64,000 nucleotides of DNA from Sphingobium indicum B90A. Its GTDB lineage: Bacteria > Pseudomonadota > Alphaproteobacteria > Sphingomonadales > Sphingomonadaceae. The position numbers and the translations under genes were made by a program. The DNA lies in NCBI RefSeq assembly GCF_000264945.2, contig NZ_CP013070.1:2604001-2668000 (forward strand), written 5' to 3'. Shown here one piece after another: positions 21,923 through 31,667 of this stretch (positions within the stretch are counted from its first letter, which is position 1; every line of letters begins with the position of its first letter). The notes beneath the pieces were generated by a model, which ran no database searches, had not been told where the DNA came from, and worked only from the letters and a program-made list of their open reading frames with translations.

Positions 21923-22770
21923 CCCTGACCCTGGACCCGCAACAGCAGGCCGCCCGCACCTGGTTCGAATCGCTTCGCGACCGCATCTGCGCCGAGTTCG
22001 AGGCGATCGAGCGGGAGGCGGGGTCGAACGCCCGCTTCGACTATATCGCCTGGGACCGCGAGGCGCCGGGCCTGGCGCCCGGCGAAGGCGGCGGCGGCGT
22101 GCGCGGCGTGATGAAGGGCAAGGTGTTCGAGAAGGTGGGCGTCAACGTCTCGACCGTGGGCGGCGCCTTCTCGCCCGAATTCGCCAAGACCATCCATGGC
22201 GCGAGCGAAGACCCCAGCTTCTTCGCCACCGGCATCAGCCTGGTCGCGCATATGGCCAACCCCCATGTGCCCGCCGTGCACATGAACACCCGCTATCTGG
22301 TGACGTCGAAACGCTGGTTCGGCGGCGGCGCGGACCTGAACCCGCCGCTGCCCCGCGACGAGGACACGGCGCATTTCCATGCCGCGCTGAAAGCGGCCTG
22401 CGACGCCCATGACGCGGACTATTATCCCCGGTTCAAGGCATGGGCGGACGACTATTTCTTCATACCCCATCGCGGCGTGCATCGCGGCGTCGGCGGAATT
22501 TTCTACGATCATCTGGAGGGCGATTTCGACGCCGGCTTCGCCTTCACGCGGGACGTGGGCGAGGCGTTCCTTCGGGCCTTCCCGCCCATCGTCCGGCGGC
22601 GCATGGGGGAAAGCTGGTCGGAGGACGACTATCGCCGCATGCTGGAATGGCGCGGCCGCTATGCCGAATTCAACCTGGTGCATGATCGCGGCACGCTGTT
22701 CGGGCTGAAGACCGGCGGCAATGTCGACGCGATCCTGATGAGCCTGCCGCCGATGGCGAGCTGGAGCTGA
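21919..22770 (+). CDS. hemF: Oxygen-dependent coproporphyrinogen III oxidase
   Basis: A 283-residue enzyme of haem synthesis that oxidatively decarboxylates coproporphyrinogen III to protoporphyrinogen IX. Recognisable blocks are GKVFEKVGVNVSTVGG, AVHMNTRYLVTSKRWFGGGADLNPPL, HRGVGGIFYDHLEGDF and EFNLVHDRGTLFGLKTGGNVDAILMSLPP. The start at 21919 overlaps the trmL stop by 4 bp. Longer upstream frames overlap trmL and have no family support. Confidence 0.96.
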   Translation: MTLTLDPQQQAARTWFESLRDRICAEFEAIEREAGSNARFDYIAWDREAPGLAPGEGGGGVRGVMKGKVFEKVGVNVSTVGGAFSPEFAKTIHGASEDPSFFATGISLVAHMANPHVPAVHMNTRYLVTSKRWFGGGADLNPPLPRDEDTAHFHAALKAACDAHDADYYPRFKAWADDYFFIPHRGVHRGVGGIFYDHLEGDFDAGFAFTRDVGEAFLRAFPPIVRRRMGESWSEDDYRRMLEWRGRYAEFNLVHDRGTLFGLKTGGNVDAILMSLPPMASWS

Positions 22771-22772
22771 AC

Positions 22773-23372
22773 ATGGGCCTGACGCCGGTTCCGGACGACC
22801 GGATCGCGACCATCGTCACCCATCTGGAAATGCGGGAGCGGCCGAAACCCGCGCCTATCCCGCCCGCCCCGCTGCGGCTGGCGCCGTGGAAGGCGCCCGC
22901 GCCCGACGCCTATCGCGCCCTGTTCCGGCGCGTCGGGGAACCGTGGCTGTGGTTTTCCCGCCTGGCGATGGACGACGCCGCGCTGACGGCGATCATCCAC
23001 GATCCCGCGGTAGAGGTCTACGCCGTGACCGACCCGCGCGGAGTGGAGGTGGGGCTGCTGGAACTGGATTTCCGGTCGCTGCCCGATTGCGAACTGGCCT
23101 TTTTCGGGCTGATCCCCGACCTGACCGGCAAGGGGCTGGGCCGATGGCTGATGGCGCAGGCGAAGGCGCTGGCCTGGCGCAAGGAGGTCACGCGTTTCTG
23201 GGTGCATAGCTGCACGCTGGACAGCCCCGCCGCCCTGGGATTTTATCGCAAGTCAGGCTTCGTGCCCTACCGGCGGGAGGTGGAAATCTTCGCCGATCCG
23301 CGGCTGGCGGGGCTTTTGCCGCCCGACGCCGCGCCGCATGTGCCGATGCTGGGTCAGTCGCCCTCCGCCTGA
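22773..23372 (+). CDS. GNAT-family N-acetyltransferase
   Basis: 199 residues, beginning 2 bp after the hemF stop. The acetyl-CoA motif is DLTGKGLGRWLMAQAKALAW, followed by VTRFWVHSCTLDSPAALGFYRKSGFVPYRRE, the standard GNAT ending. It is likely the third gene of the trmL-hemF operon. The acceptor is unknown. Its end overlaps the convergent membrane protein gene by 19 bp. Confidence 0.85.
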   Translation: MGLTPVPDDRIATIVTHLEMRERPKPAPIPPAPLRLAPWKAPAPDAYRALFRRVGEPWLWFSRLAMDDAALTAIIHDPAVEVYAVTDPRGVEVGLLELDFRSLPDCELAFFGLIPDLTGKGLGRWLMAQAKALAWRKEVTRFWVHSCTLDSPAALGFYRKSGFVPYRREVEIFADPRLAGLLPPDAAPHVPMLGQSPSA

Positions 23373-24142
23373 CGGTACAGCCGCGCCAGCATCACCAGCA
23401 TATAGACCTGCACCACCGTCGACACGGCAGCGGCAGCCACCCCGCCGATCAGCCGGCCGCCGGCCTGCCCGCCGATCAACGCCCCGACCAGGCCGAACAC
23501 CGCCTGCGCCGCGCCCCCGACGATCGCCGACAGCAGCGTCAGCGCCAGGATGAAGCCGAATAGCCGCCAGAAATGCCCCCTGGTCAGCGCCCAGCCGTGG
23601 CGCAGCGAAGCCATGACACCTTCCGTTCCGTCGATCACCACGGGATTGAGCAACAGCAGCCGCACGCTTGCGAAAATCGTCGCGGCCACCACGCCCGCGC
23701 CCAGCAGCAGCGCCAGCGTCGCGCCCAGCGGCTTGGCGATGAGCGACAGGATCGTCACCGCCAGGGTGGCGGCGATCACCGCGCCGGCCAGGAAACCGGC
23801 GACCACCAGCGCCACGCCGAGCAGCACCGGAAGCCGCGCAAAGCTCAGCCGCAGCGCCTCTCCCACGCTGATGCCCGGGCGCAGGGCGAGCGCCAACAGG
23901 GTCAGCGATCCGAACCCGATGATGATCATCGCCAGCATCATCGCCAGCCAGAAGCTGCCCGGCACCTGCGGCATGGTGGTTTCCGACAGGTTCCATTTGG
24001 CGAGTTCCGGCGGCGTCATCTCCTGCAGGATGAGGCCCGGCAGGGCGACGAACAGCAGGGCGACGGGAAACAGCAGGCTGCTTTCGCGCGCGACGAAGGC
24101 GACCGCCTCCTCCCACGCCTTGCCGATGGACATTGTCGCCAT
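23354..24142 (-). CDS. Polytopic membrane protein, hypothetical
   Basis: 262 residues with about six hydrophobic helices, including LLFPVALLFVALPGLIL, FWLAMMLAMIIIGFGSLTLLAL, LPVLLGVALVVAGFLAGAVIAATLAV and LFGFILALTLLSAIVGG. The segment LLLLNPVVIDGTEGVMASLRHGWALTRGHFWRLFGF resembles a motif of glycerophosphoryl-diester-phosphodiesterase membrane-domain and related DUF proteins. It is an inner-membrane protein of unknown role. Confidence 0.75.
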   Translation of the reverse strand: MATMSIGKAWEEAVAFVARESSLLFPVALLFVALPGLILQEMTPPELAKWNLSETTMPQVPGSFWLAMMLAMIIIGFGSLTLLALALRPGISVGEALRLSFARLPVLLGVALVVAGFLAGAVIAATLAVTILSLIAKPLGATLALLLGAGVVAATIFASVRLLLLNPVVIDGTEGVMASLRHGWALTRGHFWRLFGFILALTLLSAIVGGAAQAVFGLVGALIGGQAGGRLIGGVAAAAVSTVVQVYMLVMLARLYRQAEGD

Positions 24143-24227
24143 ATCTCTACGCCCTGTTCTCTACCCGATGCTCTGAAAATCGCGGAGGAGACTTGATCGC
24201 TCGCTCTGCCCAAGTCAAGGAAGCGCC

Positions 24228-24947
24228 ATGTCCTCGCCATCCCCAGCCCAAGCCCCTGCCGCCCCCAGCGTGGAATGGCGCGTGGAAAGCGCGCCCGTCG
24301 ACTACCCCCGGGCGCTGGCCGAGATGGAAGGCCGGGCCGCCGCGATCTTCGAGGGGCAGGCCGCAGAGCGGGTCTGGCTGCTCGAACATCCGCCGCTCTA
24401 CACGGCCGGAACCAGCGCCGATCCGGCCGAACTGCTCGACCCGCGCTTTCCGGTGCACGATGCGGGGCGGGGCGGACGCTATACCTATCATGGGCCGGGC
24501 CAGCGCATCGGCTATCTCAACATCGACCTGCGGAATCGGGGCAAGGACGTGCGCAATTTCGTCCACCATCTGGAAGGATGGATGATCGATGCGCTGGCCG
24601 ATTTCGGCATAGCGGCCCGGCGCGCGGAGGGACGGATCGGCATCTGGACCGACGATGCCCAGGGGCGGGAGGCGAAGATCGGCGCCCTCGGCATCCGGGT
24701 GCGGCGCTGGATCACGCTTCATGGCTTTTCGATCAATGTCGATCCCGACCTGTCCCATTTCGGAGGCATCGTGCCGTGCGGCCTGGCCGAATATCCTGTG
24801 ACGAGCATGGCCGCGCTGGGCGTGAAGGCATCGATGACCGAGCTGGACTCGGCGCTTGCCCGGCATTTCCCGGCCTTTCTCGGCCGCCTGCGCCGGTGCC
24901 CGGCGGCAGATGGAGCGGGGGTTGAGCAATGCGGGACGGGCCGCTAG
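24228..24947 (+). CDS. lipB: Lipoyl(octanoyl) transferase
   Basis: A 239-residue enzyme that moves octanoyl from acyl carrier protein to lipoyl domains of 2-oxoacid dehydrogenases. [21 protein letters not shown], the lysine motif [22 protein letters not shown] and the catalytic cysteine in [15 protein letters not shown] are all present. SD-like AAGGAAG occurs upstream. The C-terminal 20 residues (after RCPAADG) are outside the conserved domain. Cytoplasmic; monocistronic as far as can be seen. Confidence 0.95.
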   Translation: MSSPSPAQAPAAPSVEWRVESAPVDYPRALAEMEGRAAAIFEGQAAERVWLLEHPPLYTAGTSADPAELLDPRFPVHDAGRGGRYTYHGPGQRIGYLNIDLRNRGKDVRNFVHHLEGWMIDALADFGIAARRAEGRIGIWTDDAQGREAKIGALGIRVRRWITLHGFSINVDPDLSHFGGIVPCGLAEYPVTSMAALGVKASMTELDSALARHFPAFLGRLRRCPAADGAGVEQCGTGR

Positions 24948-25008
24948 GGTCGCGGCTTTCGCCAGGTGGGGGGCTGCCGGGCATGCTGCAACGCTTTAGG
25001 AGACCCGG

Positions 25009-25299
25009 ATGCGTCCTGACGTCAAGACGACAATGGCAATATTGGTTTCGGCCGGCTGCATGGCGCTGGCGGGATGCGGCAGCCAGAAGGAAAGCGGAAC
25101 CACTGTCCCGATGAACAATCTGGAAGTGGTGGACGGCACGGCGACCGACGCCATGACCGACCTGGACGGCGTGCAGAGCGAGGGCGTGGCCATGGCCGTG
25201 CCCGCCAACCGCAGCGACAATGCGGCCGCTCCGGCGGCGGCGAGGAATGAAAGCGAGGACAAGCCCGCGACCGATACCGAAGTGCTGTCGGATCAATAG
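25009..25299 (+). CDS. Small putative lipoprotein
   Basis: 96 residues with a signal peptide ending in a lipobox (MALAGC, Cys about 23). The mature part is short, acidic and rich in Ala, Asp and Ser, with no recognised domain. AGGAG lies about 9 bp before the ATG. Probably anchored to the outer membrane; function unknown. Confidence 0.65.
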   Translation: MRPDVKTTMAILVSAGCMALAGCGSQKESGTTVPMNNLEVVDGTATDAMTDLDGVQSEGVAMAVPANRSDNAAAPAAARNESEDKPATDTEVLSDQ

Positions 25300-25374
25300 G
25301 CTGGCATCCGCGTTCAGGCATGATACAGACGGGCGAAGCATAGTTCGCAACGCCCGTTTCGAAGAGGGATCAGG

Positions 25375-26079
25375 ATGACATCGCGTTTCATGGGCCGTTC
25401 CATCGGACGCCGCGCCTCATTGGGATTGGCCGCGATGGGGGCGGCGCTGACGGCGCAACCGACCGCCGCGCAATTCTTCTGGTCGCCGCCCGATTTCTCG
25501 ACCCCGCCCCTGACCGACGCCGAAGCCGCGACCGCGCTGGGCCTGCCGGGCGCAACCGCGGCGGAGGTGAAGGCCGGGCTGGTGTGGAACCTGCGCGCGG
25601 CGCTGAACGTCGCGGCGCTGCAATGCCAGTTCGAGCCTACCCTGCTGTCGATCAGCAACTACAACGCGATGATCGCCCATCATGACGCCGAACTGGATGC
25701 GGCGCAGGCGACGCTGCTCGGCTATTTCCAGCGCACGGTCGGGAAGGGCAAGCCCGGCCAGATGGCGTCGGACCAATATGGCACGCGCATCTATTCGGGC
25801 TATTCGACGGTGCAGGCGCAACGCGGCTTCTGCCAGGCGGCGGCGCTGGTGGGGCGGCAGGCGATCTTCGCCCAGCGGGGCACGCTGAACGACGTGGCGC
25901 GGAGCGGGCTGGGATCGATCAAGAAGTCGCTGGTCCTGGCGGGCGAGCAATTCTACGGCGATCCGGGTCGCAGCTATTCGCTGACCCTGCCCTCCTTCGA
26001 TCCCAAATGCTGGAAGAAGGGCAAGATGCTGCCCGCCTGCCAGCTTGCGTGGAACCAGAAGATCGGGGTGCAGCCCTGA
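25375..26079 (+). CDS. Secreted hypothetical protein
   Basis: 234 residues. The N-terminus MGRSIGRRASLGLAAMGAALTAQPTAAQ is a signal peptide with cleavage near AAQ-FFW. The mature protein has three cysteines (in ALQCQFEP, GFCQAAAL and DPKCWKKGKMLPACQLAW, the last with two) that could form disulfides, and no recognised catalytic motif. A good ribosome-binding site (GAGGGATCAGG) precedes the ATG. It looks like a conserved sphingomonad protein of unknown role. Confidence 0.7.
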   Translation: MTSRFMGRSIGRRASLGLAAMGAALTAQPTAAQFFWSPPDFSTPPLTDAEAATALGLPGATAAEVKAGLVWNLRAALNVAALQCQFEPTLLSISNYNAMIAHHDAELDAAQATLLGYFQRTVGKGKPGQMASDQYGTRIYSGYSTVQAQRGFCQAAALVGRQAIFAQRGTLNDVARSGLGSIKKSLVLAGEQFYGDPGRSYSLTLPSFDPKCWKKGKMLPACQLAWNQKIGVQP

Positions 26080-26121
26080 GGCCATTGATGGCGGGGTTGG
26101 CCACTTCCCGTCATCAGTTTG

Positions 26122-26212
26122 CGTCACCCCGGACTTGATCCGGGGTCCCGCTGTCTTGGAACAGGCGCTCCATTGGAAAGAAGCGGGACCCCGGGTCAAG
26201 CCCGGGGCGACG
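26122..26212. repeat. Palindromic intergenic repeat
   Basis: CACCCCGGACTTGATCCGGGGTCCCGCT at left is mirrored by AGCGGGACCCCGGGTCAAGCCCGGGGCG at right, with about 35 bp between. Each half contains its own hairpin (CCCCGGA/TCCGGGG). It sits between convergent genes, after the secreted protein and before the end of queE, so a terminator role is plausible. Same core as the repeats at 17758-17775 and 33756. Confidence 0.8.
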
Positions 26213-26266
26213 AAGAGAGAGAGGGCGACAAGGGAAGAGTGGCGGGAAGCCACCTAAACCCCCCCT

Positions 26267-26914
26267 CTACCGCAATCCCAGATATTTGTGCGACTGGAGG
26301 CTGAGCCGCCAGCGCGGCCGTTCCATCACCAGTTCCACCGCCGCCCGCGCATTGTCCGCAGCCTTGGGATCGTCCAGCGGCTGCACCAGCCAGTGGTCGA
26401 AGGCCCAGCCCTCCATATCCTCGACATCGGCCAGGCTGTGCCCCTGCCCCGGCTGCGGCCAGACCAGCTTCAGCTCATTGCCGCTGCGCTGGACCACCTC
26501 GCTTCCCGCCTTGGGGCTGATGCAGACCCAGTCCAGCCCCGGATGCGCGGGCAGGGTGCCGTTGCTCTCGATCGCGATGGCGAAGCCGCGCGCATGGAGC
26601 GCGTCGACCAACGCGTCGTCGACCTGGAGCATCGGTTCCCCGCCGGTCAGCACGATATAGCGCCCGTCCCGCCCCTCCCCCCAAAAGGCCAGCGCAGCGT
26701 CGGCCAGACCCTTCGCATCCGCGAACCTGCCGCCGCCGTCGCCGTCCGTCCCGACGAAATCCGTGTCGCAGAAGCGGCAGATCGCGCTCGCCCGGTCCTG
26801 TTCCCGCCCGCTCCACAGGTTGCAGCCCGCAAAGCGCAGGAACACCGCCCGGCGCCCGGCATGGACGCCCTCCCCCTGCAGGGTCAGGAACATTTCCTTG
26901 ACGGCGTAGCTCAT
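26267..26914 (-). CDS. queE: 7-carboxy-7-deazaguanine synthase
   Basis: A 215-residue radical SAM enzyme of queuosine synthesis that converts carboxytetrahydropterin to 7-carboxy-7-deazaguanine. The cluster cysteines are spaced C-x14-C-x2-C (Cys31, 46, 49), the unusual spacing known for QueE. MFLTLQGEGVHAGRRAVFLRF, YIVLTGGEPMLQ and VCISPKAG are further family marks. It starts 4 bp after queC on the same strand. Confidence 0.94.
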   Translation of the reverse strand: MSYAVKEMFLTLQGEGVHAGRRAVFLRFAGCNLWSGREQDRASAICRFCDTDFVGTDGDGGGRFADAKGLADAALAFWGEGRDGRYIVLTGGEPMLQVDDALVDALHARGFAIAIESNGTLPAHPGLDWVCISPKAGSEVVQRSGNELKLVWPQPGQGHSLADVEDMEGWAFDHWLVQPLDDPKAADNARAAVELVMERPRWRLSLQSHKYLGLR

Positions 26915-26918
26915 GGCG

Positions 26919-27611
26919 TCAGGGCTTCACCGCGTAGACGGTGGGGTCGGGCAGGCCCGCTTCCACGAAACCCTTGGACCTCAGTCGGCAACTGTCGCAC
27001 AGGCCGCAATGCCTGCCGTCCGGCGTCGGATCGTAGCAGGACCAGCTCAATCCCGTGTCCAGCCCCAGCCGATAGGCTTCGCGCACGATGTCCGCCTTGC
27101 TCATATGCTGGAGCGGCGCGTTGATGCGGATCGGATGGCCCTCCACCCCCGCCTTGGTGGCCAGCGCCGCCATCTTCTGGAAGGCGTCGATGAACTCCGG
27201 CCGGCAATCGGGATAGCCGGAATAATCCAGCGCGTTGACGCCGATGAACACGTCGTTCGCGCCCGCCACCTCGGCCAGGCCCAGGGTCAGCGACAGGAAG
27301 ATCGTGTTGCGCGCCGGCACATAGGTTATCGGGATGCCCGCGCCGACGCCCCCCTTGGGAACGGCGATGTCGGCGGTCAGCGCGGAACCGCCAAAGGCCG
27401 TCAGGTCCAGCGGCAGCACGATATGCGAAATGGCGTTCAGCGCCGCTGCGACGCGCCCCGCCGCCTGCAATTCCAGCCGGTGGCGCTGGTTATAGTCGAT
27501 CGACAGGGCGAACAGGCGATAGCCGGCCTCGCGCGCCAGCCCGCCCGCCACCATGGAGTCGAGCCCGCCGGACAGCAGGACGACGGCGAATTTTCCGTTA
27601 TGGGCAACCAT
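26919..27611 (-). CDS. queC: 7-cyano-7-deazaguanine synthase
   Basis: A 230-residue ATP-dependent enzyme that turns 7-carboxy-7-deazaguanine into preQ0. The PP-loop [13 protein letters not shown] is near the N-terminus, [14 protein letters not shown] and [21 protein letters not shown] follow, and the C-terminal zinc site is [23 protein letters not shown]. With queE it forms a two-gene queuosine/deazapurine operon. Confidence 0.95.
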   Translation of the reverse strand: MVAHNGKFAVVLLSGGLDSMVAGGLAREAGYRLFALSIDYNQRHRLELQAAGRVAAALNAISHIVLPLDLTAFGGSALTADIAVPKGGVGAGIPITYVPARNTIFLSLTLGLAEVAGANDVFIGVNALDYSGYPDCRPEFIDAFQKMAALATKAGVEGHPIRINAPLQHMSKADIVREAYRLGLDTGLSWSCYDPTPDGRHCGLCDSCRLRSKGFVEAGLPDPTVYAVKP

Positions 27612-27657
27612 AGCGCCGCGCTACGCCTCCCGACGCGTCAGCGCAAGCCGCGCGCAT

Positions 27658-28056
27658 TCAATGACAGGCGCCGATCCAACGCCCTTCCAGCGCAAAGGCG
27701 AAGGGCGCGCCGTCGGCGATCCCCTGCGACTGGATCTGCACCAGCCGGGACGTTTCGACGCGCAGGTCGGTCCGGCCATTGCCCGCCGCGCCGCATTCAT
27801 AGGTGACGACCAGCCTGTTGGCGGCGTCGCTGACGGTAAAGTTCTTGCAGGCATGGCCGGCGTGGCGACTTTGCAGAAGCTGGCTGAGGCTGGACACGCA
27901 GAGCCTGCGCGCGCCGCCCTCGCCCCGGCCGCGCAATTCCCATTCGCCTGTCTCCAATCCCTTGGCCAGGCGTGGCGCGGGCGCCGCCGCCTGCACGGCG
28001 GGAACTGCCGCCATCATCGCCATCGCCGCGCCAAGGGCGCGCAGCATTGCCGTCAT
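27658..28056 (-). CDS. Secreted hypothetical protein, DUF3617-like
   Basis: 132 residues with a signal peptide (LRALGAAMAMMAAVPAVQAAA). The mature part contains GEWELRGRG, RRLCVSS and GHACKNFTVSDAANRLVVTYECGAAGNGRTDLRVETSRLVQIQSQGI, the pattern of small periplasmic DUF3617-type proteins with paired cysteines. Function unknown. It lies 46 bp upstream of queC on the same strand and could be co-transcribed. Confidence 0.7.
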   Translation of the reverse strand: MTAMLRALGAAMAMMAAVPAVQAAAPAPRLAKGLETGEWELRGRGEGGARRLCVSSLSQLLQSRHAGHACKNFTVSDAANRLVVTYECGAAGNGRTDLRVETSRLVQIQSQGIADGAPFAFALEGRWIGACH

Positions 28057-28142
28057 TCCGATCCCCCTGTCGATCGTTGCTGATCCGCATCAGCCTTGCC
28101 CGTCAATTGCGGCAATTTGATAGCAATGGGGGAAATGCCCGC

Positions 28143-29051
28143 TCATTCCTCCGCGAAGCTGGCGAGCGCGACCGGGAAGAGGCGCGAACAGAAGGCGCAA
28201 TCGACGCCGATAATGCCCTGATCATCCGCCATGTCCGCCCGCTCCGCCGCCGGGAAGCGGCCGATGACGCTGCGGATGTGATCCAGGTCGCAACGGCACC
28301 CCTTGCTGATCGCGGCGGGATCGGTGACGCGCACCTCCTCCTCTTCGTGGAACAGGCGCCAGACGATGTCGGTCAGCGGCAATTCGCTGTCGGTCAGTTC
28401 CGCATCCTTCAGCGTATGGGCCAGCGCCTGGACATGTTCCCATTCCGGATGGTCGTGGCGGACATGCAGCCGTTCGCGCTCGACTTCGCCCTCGGGCAGG
28501 TGCTGGAGCAGCAGGCCGGCGGCCAGGCACCCCTGGCCCGGATCGTGGCGGGTCGCGATCTGGATGATGCTGGGGATCTGTTCGGACTGGAAGAAATAAT
28601 GCTCCGCCGCGTCGGCCAGCGATTCGCCATCGAGCGGGACGATGCCCTGATAGCGCTCGCCGGAAACCGCCTGGTCGAAGGTGATCGCCAGATAACCCTT
28701 GCCGAACAGGCCGAACAGCGTCGGATCGGGGCCAAGCTCGGCCAGCCGGTCGGCGTCGAACTTGGCATAGCCGCGCACTTCGCCGCCCTTGTAATCGGCC
28801 ACCAGCAGGCTGACGACGCCATTTTCGGTCTGCGCCTGGAGCGTGAGCTGCCCCCCCGCATCCTTGAGCGTCGAGCCGAGCAACGCCGCCAGCACGAGCG
28901 CGGAGGCAAGCAGCCGTTCGATCTGCGGCGGATAGGCGTGGGCGGCGAGGACGTCATCAAGCACCGGCCCCAGCCGCACGATCCGCCCCCGCGCATGGCG
29001 GGAGGGGATGGTGAAGCCCAAGGCTTGGTCGAGGGTGGGGGAAGGGGTCAA
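28143..29051 (-). CDS. hslO: Redox-regulated chaperone Hsp33
   Basis: A 302-residue holdase activated when its zinc cysteines are oxidised. The C-terminal zinc site is complete: Cys252 and Cys254 in GCRCDLDH, and Cys285 and Cys288 in CAFC. GQLTLQAQTENGVVSLLVADYKGGEVRGYA is typical of the N-terminal domain. Cytoplasmic. Gene order hslO-argF-argD on the - strand is seen in other alphaproteobacteria; repeats separate the genes here. Confidence 0.94.
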   Translation of the reverse strand: MTPSPTLDQALGFTIPSRHARGRIVRLGPVLDDVLAAHAYPPQIERLLASALVLAALLGSTLKDAGGQLTLQAQTENGVVSLLVADYKGGEVRGYAKFDADRLAELGPDPTLFGLFGKGYLAITFDQAVSGERYQGIVPLDGESLADAAEHYFFQSEQIPSIIQIATRHDPGQGCLAAGLLLQHLPEGEVERERLHVRHDHPEWEHVQALAHTLKDAELTDSELPLTDIVWRLFHEEEEVRVTDPAAISKGCRCDLDHIRSVIGRFPAAERADMADDQGIIGVDCAFCSRLFPVALASFAEE

Positions 29052-29158
29052 ATCAGGCTCCGTGCGGCCCGCTGGACGGGCCGGTCATGCAAAGGCGGTT
29101 AGATAGGCGGCGATGGACGCGCTTGCAAATCGGGTGGGTTGGGTGGAGAGCAGGCCCC

Positions 29159-29321
29159 TCCTATTCCTCCCCATCGGTAGATGGGGAGGGGGACCGCCGC
29201 TGAAAGCGGTGGTGGAGGGGAAGAGGCACGACCTCCGAATTTCCCCTCCACCATCGGCTACGCCGACGTCGAAGAGAGTCACGTGCCTCTCTTCGACCCT
29301 CCCCACGCTGCGCGTAGGGAG
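29159..29321. repeat. Complex inverted repeat between argF and hslO
   Basis: A short hairpin (CCTCCCCATC...GATGGGGAGG) starts the element, and longer arms follow: GTGGAGGGGAAGAGGCACG near 29211 against CGTGCCTCTCTTCGACCCTC near 29280. The architecture is that of a small non-coding palindromic element about 160 bp long. No coding frame is convincing across it. Confidence 0.7.
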
Positions 29322-29330
29322 GATTTAGCG

Positions 29331-30260
29331 TCAGCCAAGCCGCCCCAATGCCCACAGCAACACCGACTTCTGCGCATGGATGCGGTTTTCCGCTTCGTCC
29401 CAGATCACCGATTGCGGCCCGTCGATCACCGCTTCCACCACTTCCTCGCCGCGATGAGCGGGCAGGCAGTGGAGGAATTTCGCCGTCGGCTTGGCCAGCG
29501 CCATCAATTCGGGCGTCACCTGATAGGGCATCATCGCCGCCAGCTTCTCCTCGGCATGGGCCTGACCCATGGAGATCCAGGTGTCGGTGACGACGATGTC
29601 CGCACCCGCGACCGCTGCCTGCGGATCGCGGGTGCGGGTGATCGTGGCCCCACGAGCCTGCGCTTCGGCTTCGAAGGACGGATCGGGATCATAGCCCTCC
29701 GGCACGGCGATGCGCACGCCGAACTTCATCAGCCCCGCCGCCTCGACGATGGAATGGAGCACATTATTGCCGTCGCCCAGCCATGCCCATTGGCTGCCGG
29801 GCAGCGCCACGCCATGTTCCACCACGGTCAGCAGGTCGGCGACGATCTGGCAGGGATGCGACAGGTCGGTCAGGCCATTGATCACGGGAACGGTCGCGTG
29901 ATGCGCCATTTCCTCGATCTTCGCATGATCGTCGGTGCGGATCATGATGGCGTCGGCCATGCGGCTCAGCACGCGAGCGGTGTCGGCGATGGTCTCGCCC
30001 CGGCCAAGCTGGCTGGTCGCGCCGTCCAGGATCAGCGACGTGCCGCCCAACTGGCGGATCGCCATGTCGAACGAAACGCGCGTCCGGGTCGAATTCTTCT
30101 CGAAGATCATCGCCAGCGTGTGCCCGGCCAGCGGCGCGTCGGCATCGGCCTTGCCCTTGGGCTGCCCAAGGCGCGCCGCCTTCCGGTCGATGGCGTCGGA
30201 AATCATGGCGGCGATCGCATCGCCGCCCGCGTCACTCAGATTCAGGAAATGATTGGTCAT
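29331..30260 (-). CDS. argF: Ornithine carbamoyltransferase
   Basis: A 309-residue arginine-pathway enzyme making citrulline from ornithine and carbamoyl phosphate. The carbamoyl phosphate site STRTRVSF, the HPCQ motif ([12 protein letters not shown]) and the HCLP motif ([13 protein letters not shown]) are intact. The start [10 protein letters not shown] at 30260 is family-typical; the frame extends only to a TTG further upstream. Forms an arg pair with argD, with a repeat between them. Confidence 0.95.
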   Translation of the reverse strand: MTNHFLNLSDAGGDAIAAMISDAIDRKAARLGQPKGKADADAPLAGHTLAMIFEKNSTRTRVSFDMAIRQLGGTSLILDGATSQLGRGETIADTARVLSRMADAIMIRTDDHAKIEEMAHHATVPVINGLTDLSHPCQIVADLLTVVEHGVALPGSQWAWLGDGNNVLHSIVEAAGLMKFGVRIAVPEGYDPDPSFEAEAQARGATITRTRDPQAAVAGADIVVTDTWISMGQAHAEEKLAAMMPYQVTPELMALAKPTAKFLHCLPAHRGEEVVEAVIDGPQSVIWDEAENRIHAQKSVLLWALGRLG

Positions 30261-30281
30261 TGGAAGGTTCGCCCCCAAACT

Positions 30282-30428
30282 ACCGTTCGTCCTGAGTAGC
30301 CACTGAGCTTGTCGAAGTGGCGTATCGAAGGACTGATGCTTCGATACGGGTCCCTTCGACTGCCTGCCAAGGCAGGCGCTCAGGACAGGCTTCGACTTCG
30401 CTCAGCCCCTACTCAGCACGAACGGGGA
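30282..30428. repeat. Palindromic repeat between argD and argF
   Basis: The ends CCGTTCGTCCTGAGTAG and CTACTCAGCACGAACGG are inverted copies. Inside are smaller hairpins (GCCACT...AGTGGC, CTTCGATAC motifs, GCCTGCCAAGGCAGGC). The GAGCTTGTCGAAG core recurs at 36657-36760. It lies inside the probable argD-argF transcript. Confidence 0.8.
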
Positions 30429-30433
30429 TATAA

Positions 30434-31624
30434 TCAGGCCGCAGCCTCCGCAAAGCTCCGCGCACCGGCGGAAAGCCTCTCGACGCATTCCGCGACATGG
30501 CTTTCCTCGATCACCAGCGGCGGCAGGATGCGCACGACATTCTGCCCCGCCGACACGGTCAGCAGGCCATGATTGTCGCGCAGATGCGCCACGAAGGCAC
30601 GGGCGTCATAATCGCTCTTCATCTTGACGCCCAGCATCAGGCCCAGGCCGCGCACATCCTCGAACATGTCGTGATTGGGGATGAGCTGCTCCAGCGCCGA
30701 GCGCAGGCGCGCGCCCATGCTCTTCACATGGTCCAGGAAACCTTCGCCCAGCACCTCGTCCAGCACGGTCATGCCGACCGCCATGGCCAGCGGATTGCCG
30801 CCATAGGTCGACCCATGGGTGCCGAACACCATGCCCTTGGCCGCTTCCTCGGTCGCGAGGCAGGCGCCCAGCGGGAAGCCCGCGCCGATGCCCTTGGCCA
30901 CCGCCATGATGTCGGGCGTCAGGCCATATTGCTCATGGGCGAAGAAGGTGCCGGTACGGGCATAGCCGCACTGCACCTCGTCCAGGATCAGCAGCAGGCC
31001 GTGGTCGTCGCACAGCTTGCGCAGGCCGGACAGGAACGCCTGCGTCGCCGGGGTCACGCCGCCCTCGCCCTGCACCGTCTCCACTAGGAAACCGGCGGTA
31101 TTGTCATCGACGGCGGCCGTCGCGGCCTCCAGATCGTTGAACGGCACCACGGTGAAGCCGGGCAGCAGCGGCTCGAAGCCGTCGCGCATCTTAGGCTGGC
31201 TGGTGGCGGAGATCGTCCCCAGCGTCCGCCCATGGAAGGCGTTGTCGAAGCTGATGATCTTGTGCCGGTGCGCCTCGCCATTGGCATAATGGTAGCGGCG
31301 CGCCGTCTTGATCGCGCATTCCACCGCCTCCGCGCCCGAATTGGTGAAGAACACCGTGTCGGCGAAGGTCGTGTCGACCAGACGCTGCGCGAACTTCTCG
31401 CCCAGCGGCATGCCATAGAGGTTCGACGTGTGCATCAGCGTCGCGGCCTGATCGGCAATCGCCTTGACCAGCTTGGGATGGCCGTGGCCCAGCAGGTTGA
31501 CCGCGATGCCGCTGGCGAAATCCAGATAGCGCTCGCCGCGCTCCCCGATCAGGTAGCAGCCCTCGCCTCGGACCGGGCGTACATCGCACCGGGGGTAAAC
31601 GGGCATGAGCGGCGTGATCGACAT
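30434..31624 (-). CDS. argD: Acetylornithine aminotransferase
   Basis: A 396-residue class III PLP aminotransferase converting N-acetylglutamate semialdehyde to acetylornithine. FTNSGAEAVECAIKTARRYHY, SFDNAFHGRTLGTISAT, ILDEVQCGYARTGTFFAHE and the PLP lysine in DIMAVAKGIGAGFPLGA are present. The ATG at 31624 (MSITPLMPVYPR) has GGAAGG 3 bp upstream, which excludes the ATG 45 bp earlier. Starts the argD-argF run. Confidence 0.95.
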   Translation of the reverse strand: MSITPLMPVYPRCDVRPVRGEGCYLIGERGERYLDFASGIAVNLLGHGHPKLVKAIADQAATLMHTSNLYGMPLGEKFAQRLVDTTFADTVFFTNSGAEAVECAIKTARRYHYANGEAHRHKIISFDNAFHGRTLGTISATSQPKMRDGFEPLLPGFTVVPFNDLEAATAAVDDNTAGFLVETVQGEGGVTPATQAFLSGLRKLCDDHGLLLILDEVQCGYARTGTFFAHEQYGLTPDIMAVAKGIGAGFPLGACLATEEAAKGMVFGTHGSTYGGNPLAMAVGMTVLDEVLGEGFLDHVKSMGARLRSALEQLIPNHDMFEDVRGLGLMLGVKMKSDYDARAFVAHLRDNHGLLTVSAGQNVVRILPPLVIEESHVAECVERLSAGARSFAEAAA

Positions 31625-31667
31625 GGTCCTTCCCTTTCTGGGCTGATGCAAACAAAGTCCGAAACGC